From Bacillaceae bacterium (GTDB lineage: Bacteria > Bacillota > Bacilli > Bacillales > Alkalibacillaceae), in the NCBI GenBank assembly GCA_017656265.1, contig JACDOD010000002.1, positions 186,001-250,000 on the forward strand: a stretch of 64,000 bases of DNA. The letters run 5' to 3'. Positions 1 through 7,969 of the stretch are shown piece by piece (positions within the stretch are counted from its first letter, which is position 1; each line of letters begins with the position of its first letter). The notes beneath the pieces were generated by a model. The model did not search any database and had not been told where the DNA came from. It worked only from the letters and a program-made list of their open reading frames with translations. A program made the position numbers and the translations under genes.

Positions 1-1080
1 TTATTGCTTGGATATGCATTATTTCATGCTCGATTTGGCTTTACATCAGCGTTTCGGCGTCTGCTTGCTGTCGGTAATGGTGAGCAGATTCGGGCACATA
101 TGGTGATGCTGGCTGCTGCCAGTACATTATTCGCCATCATTTTGACCTCTGGAATCGGGTTTTTTGGTGTGGAGCCTTCCGGTTATGTCTTCCCGGCAGG
201 AGTCAGTGTGGCTGTGGGAGCTTTCCTGTTTGGGCTCGGGATGCAGCTGGGAAATGGGTGTGCATCCGGGACTCTGTATGCTGTAGGTCAGGGGAGAACG
301 GAAATGGTGATTACATTGCTAGGATTTATCGCTGGATCTGTTCTGGGTGCATGGCACTGGGGCTTCTGGATGAATGAAACCCCATCTTTGCCGGCGATTT
401 CTCTGATTGAACATGCCGGATTGGGCGTATTTGGCGGCTGGTTATTGCAAATGTTGATTTTAGGCGGGATTTTTGCTCTGACCATGATTATTGAAAAAAA
501 ACGAAAGCCCCCTAAATTGCGTCCTTTACCGACGACGAAAGGATTTTGGGCCCGTCTGATTCGGGGATCCTGGCCGTTATGGGTTGCTGCCCTGGTCCTG
601 GCTGTTTTAAATGCCATTACATTGATGATGAGAGGAAATCCATGGGGAATTACCTCCGCCTTTGCCCTCTGGGGATCTAAAGCAGCAATGGCACTGGGCG
701 TTGATGTCACCGGCTGGACTTACTGGCAGGGTGCAAAGGCTGATGCACTGACCCAGTCCGTTTTCTTCGATACAACAAGTGTCATGAACTTTGGTGTGAT
801 ATTAGGAGCATTTCTCGCTTCTGCCGCGGGGGGATTGTTTACGTTAAGAAAAATTCCTCTTAAAGTAGGTCTTGCTGCTTTAATTGGCGGATTGTTAATG
901 GGGTATGGAGCCAGAATTGCATTCGGCTGTAACATCGGTGCCTATTTTGGTGGAATTGCGTCCTTTAGCCTTCATGGTTACCTGTGGATGGTTATGGGTC
1001 TTGCCGGATCTTATCTCGCATTATATATCCGACCGCTTTTCGGGCTTTCTGTTCCAGATAAAAAGGATCGGTTTTGTTAA
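1..1080 (+). CDS. YeeE/YedE family sulfur-compound transporter (5' partial)
   Basis: Polytopic membrane protein of the YeeE/YedE (TsuA-like) family; characterised members import thiosulfate or related sulfur compounds. The frame is open from the first base, so the N-terminus lies upstream of the window. About nine or ten hydrophobic segments can be seen. Both repeated family Cys motifs are present, GNGCASG near residue 86 and FGCNIG near residue 309, the residues thought to relay the sulfur substrate. A Rho-independent hairpin follows about 20 bases after the stop, so the unit ends here. The exact substrate is inferred from the family only, and no TusA-like partner gene is visible in the window. 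Confidence 0.85.
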   Translation, partial: LLLGYALFHARFGFTSAFRRLLAVGNGEQIRAHMVMLAAASTLFAIILTSGIGFFGVEPSGYVFPAGVSVAVGAFLFGLGMQLGNGCASGTLYAVGQGRTEMVITLLGFIAGSVLGAWHWGFWMNETPSLPAISLIEHAGLGVFGGWLLQMLILGGIFALTMIIEKKRKPPKLRPLPTTKGFWARLIRGSWPLWVAALVLAVLNAITLMMRGNPWGITSAFALWGSKAAMALGVDVTGWTYWQGAKADALTQSVFFDTTSVMNFGVILGAFLASAAGGLFTLRKIPLKVGLAALIGGLLMGYGARIAFGCNIGAYFGGIASFSLHGYLWMVMGLAGSYLALYIRPLFGLSVPDKKDRFC

Positions 1081-1100
1081 TAACTCAAAAATTGGGCTTA

Positions 1101-1136
1101 AAGGGACTGGCCAAGATAGGCAGTCCCTTATTTTTT
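1101..1136 (+). terminator. Rho-independent terminator after the YeeE/YedE gene
   Basis: A 9-bp perfect stem (AAGGGACTG, 1101-1109, with CAGTCCCTT, 1121-1129) is followed by a run of T. Confidence 0.85.
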
Positions 1137-1255
1137 GGGGATAAACGTATAATGAAATTTCATAGATATCGTATAAACAATTTCCATTTTTTCAAGTAAG
1201 AGGGGTGAACAGAACAACATTTTCATAGTTTAATGGCCAGGAATCAGAGGTTGAA

Positions 1256-1293
1256 TTCAGATTATTATGTTAGAATCATAGTATTAATCTGAA
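1256..1293. repeat. Inverted repeat upstream of a membrane protein gene
   Basis: Perfect 9-bp arms TTCAGATTA (1256-1264) and TAATCTGAA (1285-1293) sit 22 bases before the TTG start at 1315. There is no T-run, so this is either an operator or a leader hairpin rather than a terminator. The role is unknown. Confidence 0.4.
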
Positions 1294-1314
1294 CAACTTT
1301 TAGGGGATGATGGT

Positions 1315-1860
1315 TTGGCGGGGAATCTGTTATATATGCTTTATTCGGTACTCATCATTTTTGCAGTCATCATGATCAGTTTTACCCTTGCTGTAAGAGC
1401 AGGGAACAGGGCAGCAAAAAATTTTCTCATGGCAGCTGTACCAGTTGTGATGCTGATTCAGTTTTACTATTGGAATTTAGATTTTAATGACTGGGTCAAA
1501 AGTTATTTATTTTCCAGCAAAGAGTTTATATGTGAATATGCCAATGAACTTGAAGAAATGCCGATTCCTCTTCCTGAACGAACCGTGCTGCACGGAAGAG
1601 ATGATTTTTGTTCGCCTTTTTATATAACCTTCACTGATTTTCATGATTTCAAGTCTTTTTATGCGGAAAAATTAGAAGAGATGAAACGAACTGGGGACAT
1701 TGAAAGCTATCAATTGGTAGAGCGGGAGAGTGAATACTGGCCCTTTGTTAGAGGGTATGCTGTTGTCCTGCATTCGGGTTCAACCATAGATATATTAATG
1801 AAAGAAAGGAAAGACTCCGGTAAGCGGATGCTTTCTATTGATTATGAACCGGTTAAGTGA
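1315..1860 (+). CDS. Hypothetical two-helix membrane protein
   Basis: A 181-residue protein I do not recognise. The N-terminal 55 residues form two hydrophobic helices (about 4-26 and 35-52). The rest is a hydrophilic domain, probably on one face of the membrane, with Cys near 63 and 88. The TTG start is chosen because AGGGG lies 8 bases upstream and no in-frame ATG or GTG is better placed. It stands alone, and its stop abuts an IS605-like end hairpin. No function is proposed. Confidence 0.6.
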   Translation: MAGNLLYMLYSVLIIFAVIMISFTLAVRAGNRAAKNFLMAAVPVVMLIQFYYWNLDFNDWVKSYLFSSKEFICEYANELEEMPIPLPERTVLHGRDDFCSPFYITFTDFHDFKSFYAEKLEEMKRTGDIESYQLVERESEYWPFVRGYAVVLHSGSTIDILMKERKDSGKRMLSIDYEPVK

Positions 1861-1896
1861 CATACTCCCACTATCTACGCTAACATTAAGTGTGGA
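1860..1896 (-). repeat. IS200/IS605-like right-end hairpin remnant
   Basis: Read on the minus strand it runs CCACACTTAATGTTAGCG and ends GTGGGAGTATGTCA, matching copies at 4550, 16727 and 46720. The GGGAGTATGTCA ending is typical of IS200/IS605-family right ends. No transposase or TnpB gene is next to it. Confidence 0.5.
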
Positions 1897-1971
1897 GCGC
1901 TCTTTCTGAGGTAAGTTAAAGTGTTGTAGAGGTTTAATAAATAATAGAAAAGGTTCAGAGGATAAACAGTG

Positions 1972-2000
1972 AAAAAGGGCCTTTTAACTCCAGGGGCCCT
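1972..2000 (-). terminator. Terminator of the small membrane protein gene
   Basis: On the minus strand AGGGCC (2000-1995) pairs with GGCCCT (1981-1976) and is followed by TTTTTC. The stop codon at 1984-1986 lies in the loop. Confidence 0.6.
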
Positions 2001-2178
2001 GACCAAAACATTTTTGATGATATAACAAAAGCTTTCTTTGCTCAATCGGCTTGATGGAATGTTCTTTTTGATCTGGAGAAACTCCCTTTTTTATGTCATG
2101 AAGTTTAATCATCGCAAAAAGGGTATAAAGCAAAATAAATGGAATCAGTGCCAGCATGACTTTGAAAATAGACATCAT
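1984..2178 (-). CDS. Small single-helix membrane protein
   Basis: A 64-residue protein with one N-terminal transmembrane segment (about residues 4-24) followed by a basic tail rich in Lys, His and Gln. It is accepted as real because an AAGGAGGG site lies about 10 bases before the ATG and a terminator overlaps its stop. It lies just downstream of the amidase terminator in the same direction, so it could be read independently or by read-through. No family recognised. Confidence 0.55.
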   Translation of the reverse strand: MMSIFKVMLALIPFILLYTLFAMIKLHDIKKGVSPDQKEHSIKPIEQRKLLLYHQKCFGQGPWS

Positions 2179-2221
2179 GATAGCTGCACCCTCCTTAAAA
2201 ACGTAGTTCCTACATCATATG

Positions 2222-2278
2222 AAAAAGAACTGCCGCAGATGATAAAAAATCATCGGGCAGTTCTTGTCTTTTTTTCTG
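2222..2278. terminator. Terminator of the amidase gene (possibly bidirectional)
   Basis: A long hairpin pairs AAGAACTGCC (2225-2234) with GGCAGTTCTT (2256-2265), plus an inner GATGAT/ATCATC stem. T-runs flank it on both strands. It follows the amidase stop at 2306 on the minus strand. Confidence 0.8.
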
Positions 2279-2305
2279 ATCATCAGGGTATAAATCGAGA
2301 ATACA

Positions 2306-3781
2306 TCAGGACAGTTCAGGCGGCTTTCGGAACCTGGTAGCCTGTTCGAAGGCATACCCCACTTCTATCAGTTTTTCTTCCTCAAAAGCTTTTGCGGTAA
2401 AGGTAACTCCGAGGGGTTTTCCTGTGCTCGTATAGCCTCCAGGCACAGTTATAGAAGGGTAGCCTGCTTTGGCAGCGATACCGGCCCCCAGGTTATTTGG
2501 AAACAAAATCACATCCAGATTATGCTGTTCCATCACTGCATCAATTCCTCTGGTTTGTGACAGATAGATGTCCTTCTCTCTTGTCTGGATATATTCAGCT
2601 TCGGTTAATGTTCCACTGGTTGCTTCCGATTTAGTCAACAGGGTTTGTCCGTATTTCAGCATGTCCTCTGAATGCTCCTCATTAAAAGCAATTAATTCTT
2701 CCAGGGAATGCACCGGGATCCGTGACTCCACCTGTTGAAGATAGGCATTTAATGCCGGTTTAAATTCATAGATTAGCGTGTTCAAATCCCATTTTTCATG
2801 GGCTGAAGGAATTTCTACCGGGTCTATGATGGTGGCCCCCTCTTGCTTCATAATGGAAATAGCACGTTCCATTAATGACTTTTCTTCATCATCTAAATGT
2901 GAAAAGTATGGATCACGGGCTACTCCAATGGTGGCACCTTTTAGACCAGCAGGATTCAGAAAAGCGGTTTTATGAATCGAGTGTGATGGATTGGTCAGTG
3001 TGGCTGGGTCCTCAGGATCAACACCAGAAATGGCGGCCAAAATTCTTGCGGCATCTTCAACCGTTCTGGCAATTGGTCCTGCCGTATCCTGGCTATGGGA
3101 AATCGGGATAATCCCTGTACGGCTTACAAGCCCCACGGTTGGCTTAATGCCGACGACCGAATTGGAGCTGGCTGGACTCAGGATAGAACCGGATGTTTCC
3201 GTGCCAATTGCACCCGCAGTCAGATTGGCTGCTACACTGGCTCCTGATCCGCTGGATGATCCGCCAACATCCAGAGTGCCGGGTCCATAAGGATTTTTTA
3301 CCTGTCCCCCTCTGGAACTGTAACCATTCGGCATATGTTCGGTCATGAAATTTGCCCATTCAGTCATGTTTGCTTTTCCGAGAATAACAGCCCCGGCTTC
3401 CCGCAACTTTTTCGCAACAAATGAATCTTTGCTTGCCACATGATCTTTCAATGCCAGGGAGCCGGCACTGGTATGAAGTTTGTCATGTGTGTCAATATTA
3501 TCTTTTAAAAGAATAGGAATCCCATGCAAGGGTCCCCGCTTCCCTTTTTGTTTGCGTTCCAGGTCCAGTGCTTCTGCAATGTGAACCGCATCAGGGTTGA
3601 TTTCCAGAACCGAATTAATGCCATTCTCTCCTTTGTCGTAGCGGCTGATCCGGTCCATGTACATAAGGACCAATTCTTTTGAGGTGAGTTCCCCGGAATC
3701 CATTGCCTTTTGCATATCATGAAATGTTGCCTCTACCAGCCAGTCATCTGCTTTTCGAGCTAATTCTGGATTTCTCATCAT
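2306..3781 (-). CDS. Amidase signature family enzyme
   Basis: A 491-residue amidase that hydrolyses an amide bond with a Ser-cisSer-Lys triad. The amidase signature GGSSSGSGASVAAN is near residue 175, the catalytic Lys sits in LLKDNID near residue 93, and TSGSILSPAS follows near 196. Length and order match stand-alone bacterial amidases rather than GatA, and no gatB or gatC gene is nearby. The ATG has an AGGAGA site 6 bases upstream. There is no signal peptide, so it is probably cytoplasmic. The substrate cannot be told from sequence, and the gene appears monocistronic with its own terminator. Confidence 0.85.
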   Translation of the reverse strand: MMRNPELARKADDWLVEATFHDMQKAMDSGELTSKELVLMYMDRISRYDKGENGINSVLEINPDAVHIAEALDLERKQKGKRGPLHGIPILLKDNIDTHDKLHTSAGSLALKDHVASKDSFVAKKLREAGAVILGKANMTEWANFMTEHMPNGYSSRGGQVKNPYGPGTLDVGGSSSGSGASVAANLTAGAIGTETSGSILSPASSNSVVGIKPTVGLVSRTGIIPISHSQDTAGPIARTVEDAARILAAISGVDPEDPATLTNPSHSIHKTAFLNPAGLKGATIGVARDPYFSHLDDEEKSLMERAISIMKQEGATIIDPVEIPSAHEKWDLNTLIYEFKPALNAYLQQVESRIPVHSLEELIAFNEEHSEDMLKYGQTLLTKSEATSGTLTEAEYIQTREKDIYLSQTRGIDAVMEQHNLDVILFPNNLGAGIAAKAGYPSITVPGGYTSTGKPLGVTFTAKAFEEEKLIEVGYAFEQATRFRKPPELS

Positions 3782-3983
3782 GATCTCTCCTATGATTTAT
3801 TCGTGTGCTATTTATATATTACAAAATTTTTAGAAGATTTAAAACAATATAGTGCTCCATTTCAGTTTGTATAAATATCCAGCCATGGTTCCCCTTGCAA
3901 GTTAATCGCGAATTGATACTTGAGGGTTGCTTTTCGCATGTGCTTGTTTAAAATATACCTAGAGGCGTATAGGGGGTGAGAAG

Positions 3984-4187
3984 ATGCCATTATTTGATCT
4001 GAAATGTACATCTTGCGGAAACGAATTTCAAAAAATGGTTTCTTTTTCAAAAATAAAAGAGGCCGCCTGTCCAAAATGCGGTCACACCGATAATGAGCGA
4101 ATTTATAAAGCCAATATCAAAGGTCCGATCTCATCAGGAGGTTCTTCATCCAGCTCTGCTCCAGCTGGAAACAGCGGTTTCACCTGA
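3984..4187 (+). CDS. FmdB-family zinc ribbon protein
   Basis: A 67-residue protein with an FmdB-type zinc ribbon: CTSC near residues 9-12 and CPKC near residues 30-33 form a four-Cys metal site. A low-complexity Gly/Ser-rich tail follows, as is common in the family. The start is supported by AGGGGGTGAG just upstream. Such proteins are widespread regulators or small zinc proteins of unclear role. It is alone, followed directly by repeat sequences. Confidence 0.75.
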   Translation: MPLFDLKCTSCGNEFQKMVSFSKIKEAACPKCGHTDNERIYKANIKGPISSGGSSSSSAPAGNSGFT

Positions 4188-4228
4188 GCATCCTGCTAAT
4201 CAAGCCATGGGTTCCATGGCAACGGAGA

Positions 4229-4313
4229 AAAGAGGCTGGGACAAAACTGAAAAAGGTAAAGAAGTATCCGAACTCAATGACTGCATGAATGAGTTCGGAT
4301 ATTTTTTACTCTG
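4229..4313 (+). repeat. MITE-like repeat, short copy
   Basis: It begins with GAGGCTGGGACAAAACTG and contains the family hairpin ATCCGAACTCA / TGAGTTCGGAT followed by a T-run, so it probably also terminates transcription. The right-hand end seen in longer copies (17957-18269, 40834-41160) is missing. Confidence 0.7.
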
Positions 4314-4359
4314 AAAGAAAAAAGCATAACATTTGAGCCTATTACAATTGAGAGAAGGG

Positions 4360-4412
4360 TTGTCTAGCTGCAGCGCCCAGCCCCTCGAGCGGCTTCGGTC
4401 CTCCTCCCTTCC
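4360..4412 (+). repeat. Dispersed Bacillaceae-type GC-rich intergenic repeat
   Basis: The stretch TGTCTAGCTGCAGCGCCCAG followed by CCCCTCGAGCGGCTTCGGTC resembles a GC-rich intergenic repeat I recall from many Bacillaceae genomes. It is sharply GC-richer than its flanks. The function is unknown, and the identification is from memory of the motif. Confidence 0.5.
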
Positions 4413-4549
4413 TATCTAATCAGAAAAGAACATCATTACTCTTGATTTGAGTCAGCGATTAATAGAAACCAGCCATAAAGATGCTATAATAAAAAATAAA
4501 TTCCAGCTTATGGAATATACGAGAATGGTTAGAGGGGTATGATTCTTCC

Positions 4550-4597
4550 ATAACCACCTCTTAGTGTTAGCGAAGGTGGCGGGTATTATGTCGCGTC
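4550..4597 (+). repeat. IS200/IS605-like right-end hairpin remnant
   Basis: CCACCTCTTAGTGTTAGCG pairs with GGTGGCGGG, followed by TATTATGTCGCG. This is a diverged copy of the units at 16727 and 46720. It lies just before the ribosome binding site of the gene at 4628, with no transposase nearby. Confidence 0.45.
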
Positions 4598-4627
4598 AAT
4601 GGAATGATTTTATAAAGGAGATCAAGA

Positions 4628-4942
4628 ATGAGAAAATTACTGGGATTCGTATTAGAGATTTTTCGTATAACCCTTATATTTGGCATTCTAGGTGCACTAG
4701 GATGGGAGGGATTAATCCAAATCTATACGTTTTTAGGGGCAGCTGAAACTTATTCATGGTCTGGGGCTATCGGGATCGTAATGATTATGTTTATATTATA
4801 CCGAAATAAATGGCAATTTCGAGGATGGATGAAGACAAAGAATACACAAAAGCTTTCAAAAAGAATCGTGATTTCTATAGCTGTTGTAGCTCTTTTATCC
4901 ATTGCTGCACCAATTGTATTAGGTTTTTTTATGAGTGAATAA
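4628..4942 (+). CDS. Hypothetical three-helix membrane protein
   Basis: A 104-residue hydrophobic protein with three likely membrane segments (about 5-25, 37-57 and 80-101) and a basic loop rich in Lys and Arg between the second and third. AAAGGAG lies 8-9 bases before the ATG. No family recognised. The upstream region holds repeat debris rather than a clear promoter. Confidence 0.55.
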   Translation: MRKLLGFVLEIFRITLIFGILGALGWEGLIQIYTFLGAAETYSWSGAIGIVMIMFILYRNKWQFRGWMKTKNTQKLSKRIVISIAVVALLSIAAPIVLGFFMSE

Positions 4943-5076
4943 ACGATTGTGCTGCTTTTAACCTATTTTAGACGGCTATATGATTTGACTGGAAGGTTAA
5001 TTGTGTCGTTACTGTCTGAATGACATGAGATCCAGTATGATAAAATATGGGAAAGGAAGGTTGTGGGGGTGTAACG

Positions 5077-5526
5077 TTGAACTGGACACCAGAAAAAGCC
5101 TATGAAAAATTGCAGGAAATTTATACGGACGATGTGATGCAGCAGGAGAAGAGAAGAGTTTTTCAGCAAGTCTATCGTCATCTGCGTGAACATATGGAGG
5201 ATCTGGCCGTCAGTAATGGCCTGAAACCAAAAGCAGAAAAACAGCTTTCTCTGTTTAAGGAATATACGTTTATGCCGGGAAACAACTTGTTTCAGTCCAT
5301 GCGGTATGTGTTTTTGCTAGCACGGGGAGAAAAAGAACGGGATCGGGCTGAAACCCAGCGTCATCTAAAGCGTATTTACCGGGCCCTGTTTACATCGGCA
5401 GGAACGAAAAATCCGGTCATACCTGAGTCTTTTTGGGATACACCGCTGGGAGTGGCGTGCTTAGTGGCGGAAAAAGGCGTCGAAGCCGTATATCCGATTT
5501 TAGATGAGATTGAAGAAGTGGATTAA
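5077..5526 (+). CDS. Hypothetical cytoplasmic protein
   Basis: A soluble, mostly helical protein of about 149 residues with no signal peptide, which I do not recognise. The TTG at 5077 is preferred over the ATG at 5047 because GGGGGT lies 6-7 bases before the TTG and nothing resembling a ribosome site precedes the ATG. Conserved-looking blocks include KAEKQLSLFKEYTFMPG and MRYVFLLARGE. It converges on the methionine gamma-lyase gene across a shared terminator. Confidence 0.6.
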   Translation: MNWTPEKAYEKLQEIYTDDVMQQEKRRVFQQVYRHLREHMEDLAVSNGLKPKAEKQLSLFKEYTFMPGNNLFQSMRYVFLLARGEKERDRAETQRHLKRIYRALFTSAGTKNPVIPESFWDTPLGVACLVAEKGVEAVYPILDEIEEVD

Positions 5527-5638
5527 ATCATTTAGCAGGACAAGCAACCTTGATATGTACCATTTATATCAACATACGGGACAGGGAGCGGTTCTGAAGA
5601 GATCGTTTCCCATGGGCTCATATTCTTCTATTAGAAAG

Positions 5639-5684
5639 GACCACTGACCGGTTTATTGACCCCAACCAGTCAGTGGTCTGTTTT
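5639..5684. terminator. Convergent terminator
   Basis: GACCACTGAC (5639-5648) pairs with GTCAGTGGTC (5669-5678), followed by TGTTTT. It sits between two convergent genes and could serve both. Confidence 0.75.
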
Positions 5685-5738
5685 CATAGCAGCAGATAGG
5701 CCGATTTGTAGTGATCATCTCTTAGTTATAGACTTGAT

Positions 5739-6956
5739 TTAGTAAGCTGGATTTTGCATTTTAGCCAGCTGGTCCAGTGCCTGTTTGAGGTCTTTCCAGA
5801 TGTCTTCCCAGGACTCCAGACCAACAGAAAGACGGATTAACTGGTCTGTGATGCCCATTTTCAGGCGAGATTCTTCTGGTACAACTGCATGAGTCATCGT
5901 TGCCGGGTGCTGGATTAAGGTTTCAGCATCTCCGAGACTGACAGCAATGGAAATAAAGGACAAACTGTTTAAAAATTGTTGAGCGTCCCGTTTGTCGCCT
6001 TTAATTTCAAATGAAACTAAGCCTCCGCCCTGTTTCATTTGTTTTTTCATAATCGGATAGTCGGCATGATCAGGGTCACCAGGGTAATACACTTTTGAAA
6101 CCATTGGGTGCTCTTTGAGTTTTTCAGTAATTTTCTTAGCATTCGAACAGTGCCGATCTAAACGAACAGGAAGCGTTTTTAAGCCTCTCAGCAGTAGCCA
6201 GGCATCAAAAGGTGAGATAATCCCGCCTACATCTTTTTGTGTTGTCATGGAAACCTCATCAAGGAAATCCATTGGTCCCACTACGAGTCCGGCAATCACA
6301 TCCCCGTGACCTCCGATATATTTGGTGGCACTATGAATCACGATGTCACAGCCTATATTTAACGGCTGCTGAAGGTAAGGTGATGAGAATGTATTGTCGA
6401 CAACGACCGGAATATCATATTCTTTTGCGACCTTAACGACCAGTTCCAGGTCGATGAGTTTCATGGTTGGGTTAATTGGAGTTTCGACATAGATGAGAGC
6501 GGTTTCTGGCTTGATTAATGAACGGATCTGTTCCTCAGTTTCCATCGATGTGAAGTCGGTGTGAATGTTGTATTTTTCCTTCATCATAGATAAAAGGCCG
6601 AAAGTACAGCCATATATCCCCTGAGAGCAGATGATATGGTCATTGGCTTTTGTTAAAGCGATCAGAACTGCAGAAACGGCTGCCATGCCTGAGCCAAACG
6701 CAAGGGCGGCTTCCCCGTTTTCCAGCTGAGCAATCCGCTCCTCTAACACTTTGACAGTAGGGTTGCCCAGACGGGAATAAATATAGCCATCTTCATCCCC
6801 TGCGAAGCGTCGTTCCCCCTGTTCAGCTGTTTCAAATGTAAAGGTTGATGTCTGATAAAGTGGAGGTGTTAAGCTCCCCTGAAACTGCTTCGAATCATAG
6901 CCATCATGAATGACCATGGTATCAATACTGCGTCTGTGATTGTGCTTCTTCTCCAT
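5739..6956 (-). CDS. megL: Methionine gamma-lyase (Cys/Met metabolism PLP enzyme)
   Basis: A 405-residue PLP enzyme of the Cys/Met metabolism family. SATKYIGGHGD near residue 210 carries the lysine that binds PLP. YGCTFGLL near residue 120 places a Cys where methionine gamma-lyases have their distinctive active-site cysteine, which favours cleavage of methionine to methanethiol, 2-oxobutyrate and ammonia over cystathionine lyase or synthase activity. Length is typical. GGGGGAGA lies 6 bases before the ATG. It appears monocistronic. A cystathionine gamma-lyase or O-acetylhomoserine sulfhydrylase remains possible. Confidence 0.75.
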   Translation of the reverse strand: MEKKHNHRRSIDTMVIHDGYDSKQFQGSLTPPLYQTSTFTFETAEQGERRFAGDEDGYIYSRLGNPTVKVLEERIAQLENGEAALAFGSGMAAVSAVLIALTKANDHIICSQGIYGCTFGLLSMMKEKYNIHTDFTSMETEEQIRSLIKPETALIYVETPINPTMKLIDLELVVKVAKEYDIPVVVDNTFSSPYLQQPLNIGCDIVIHSATKYIGGHGDVIAGLVVGPMDFLDEVSMTTQKDVGGIISPFDAWLLLRGLKTLPVRLDRHCSNAKKITEKLKEHPMVSKVYYPGDPDHADYPIMKKQMKQGGGLVSFEIKGDKRDAQQFLNSLSFISIAVSLGDAETLIQHPATMTHAVVPEESRLKMGITDQLIRLSVGLESWEDIWKDLKQALDQLAKMQNPAY

Positions 6957-7035
6957 TATGTTCTCCCCCTTGAAAAAAACGTAGTCTTACTTCTATAATA
7001 CGATAATGGGTTTGTTTATGAAAGCGTTTTCCCCA

Positions 7036-7140
7036 AAAAGGCGAGGTTGGGACAAATCTAGTAAAAAATCCGAACTCATTCATCCAGCGATTGAATATCG
7101 TTCGGATCTTTCATGACCATATGCAGTTTTGTCCCAGCGA
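7036..7140. repeat. MITE-like repeat, about 100-bp copy
   Basis: Ends GAGGTTGGGACAAA and TTTGTCCCAGCGAC form imperfect inverted termini around an AATCCGAACTCATTCA hairpin core. It lies between the CPBP protease and methionine gamma-lyase genes, both on the minus strand. Confidence 0.7.
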
Positions 7141-7145
7141 CTTCC

Positions 7146-7823
7146 TTACTGCAGGAACAGGTAAAATCCGATGGAGACGATGGCGGTGTCAGCCATGATA
7201 TGGATGATCCATGAATTTAAGAAGTTTTTTGATCTGGTATTTAAATAATTAAAGACGAGTCCGATGACAAATAAACCTGCTAAAGCCAGCAGGATTAAGC
7301 CGAAGTCAAACCAGACAGCGAAAATGGCAACGTGATAAAGCGAAAATAAAAGGGACGAAAAAAGATAAGCCAGGATCTTATGTCCATTTTGATAGATTTT
7401 GAAAAAAATGAATCCTCTAAAATAAAACTCTTCTAACAGCGAATTTCCGAATGTGATATAAATGGCAACAAATATAAAAGTTTGAGCTGTGATTTCCAGC
7501 CGATCTTTTAGATCATCGATAATTGCAGAGGTATCGATTATGCCCTGAAAGAGTACAAAGGCGCCTATAATGGTGAGCATGGAAATAACACCTATTAAAA
7601 TACCAGTCCTTAACTGGTTTAAATGAATGTTTTTAAGATTGAGTACTTTTAATATATTTTCATTCCAGACAAAACGCATGACGACAATCGGGATACCCAG
7701 GAACAAAATGATTTTTACTATCGTTTTAGATACATAGCTGAGATTAAGAATTTGTTCCGCCACGACCATCATTAAAGCACTGAAGATGGAAAGGATGATA
7801 ATGGCTGCTGTTTGTTGTTTCAA
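7146..7823 (-). CDS. CPBP family intramembrane glutamic endopeptidase
   Basis: A 225-residue membrane protease-like protein with six to eight hydrophobic segments. All three CPBP (CAAX protease/bacteriocin-processing) motifs are visible: EEFYFR near residue 129 (EExxxR), FSLYH near residue 161 (FxxxH) and HIMAD near residue 208 (HxxxD). Family members cleave inside membranes and act in peptide maturation, immunity or stress signalling; no target is nearby here. The start is TTG behind an AGGAGGG site. Its promoter contains a perfect 16-bp palindrome filling the spacer, which implies dedicated repression. Confidence 0.8.
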   Translation of the reverse strand: MKQQTAAIIILSIFSALMMVVAEQILNLSYVSKTIVKIILFLGIPIVVMRFVWNENILKVLNLKNIHLNQLRTGILIGVISMLTIIGAFVLFQGIIDTSAIIDDLKDRLEITAQTFIFVAIYITFGNSLLEEFYFRGFIFFKIYQNGHKILAYLFSSLLFSLYHVAIFAVWFDFGLILLALAGLFVIGLVFNYLNTRSKNFLNSWIIHIMADTAIVSIGFYLFLQ

Positions 7824-7845
7824 GAGAATAACCCTCCTGGTATCT

Positions 7846-7874
7846 ATTATAGTGTAATATTACACTAATTGTAA
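7846..7874 (-). promoter_or_regulatory. Promoter with embedded operator palindrome
   Basis: On the minus strand TTACAA (7874-7869) and TATAAT (7851-7846) are 17 bases apart. The spacer and the edge of the -10 hold the perfect palindrome AGTGTAATATTACACT (7851-7866). This looks like a site for a GntR/YtrA-like or similar dimeric repressor, but the regulator is not identified. Confidence 0.6.
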
Positions 7875-7892
7875 CATGTTATCAACCAGGAC

Positions 7893-7939
7893 AAAAAAAT
7901 GCCTGGTTTCAAAGTCCGTTTCAAACACGAACACCAGGC
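7893..7939 (-). terminator. Terminator of the nadBCA operon
   Basis: On the minus strand GCCTGGT (7939-7933) pairs with ACCAGGC (7907-7901), with a secondary TTTGAAAC pairing in the loop, followed by seven T. It lies 31 bases after the nadA stop. Confidence 0.8.
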
Positions 7940-7969
7940 AAAAAGCGACTATACACCTGTTTTGAAAAT

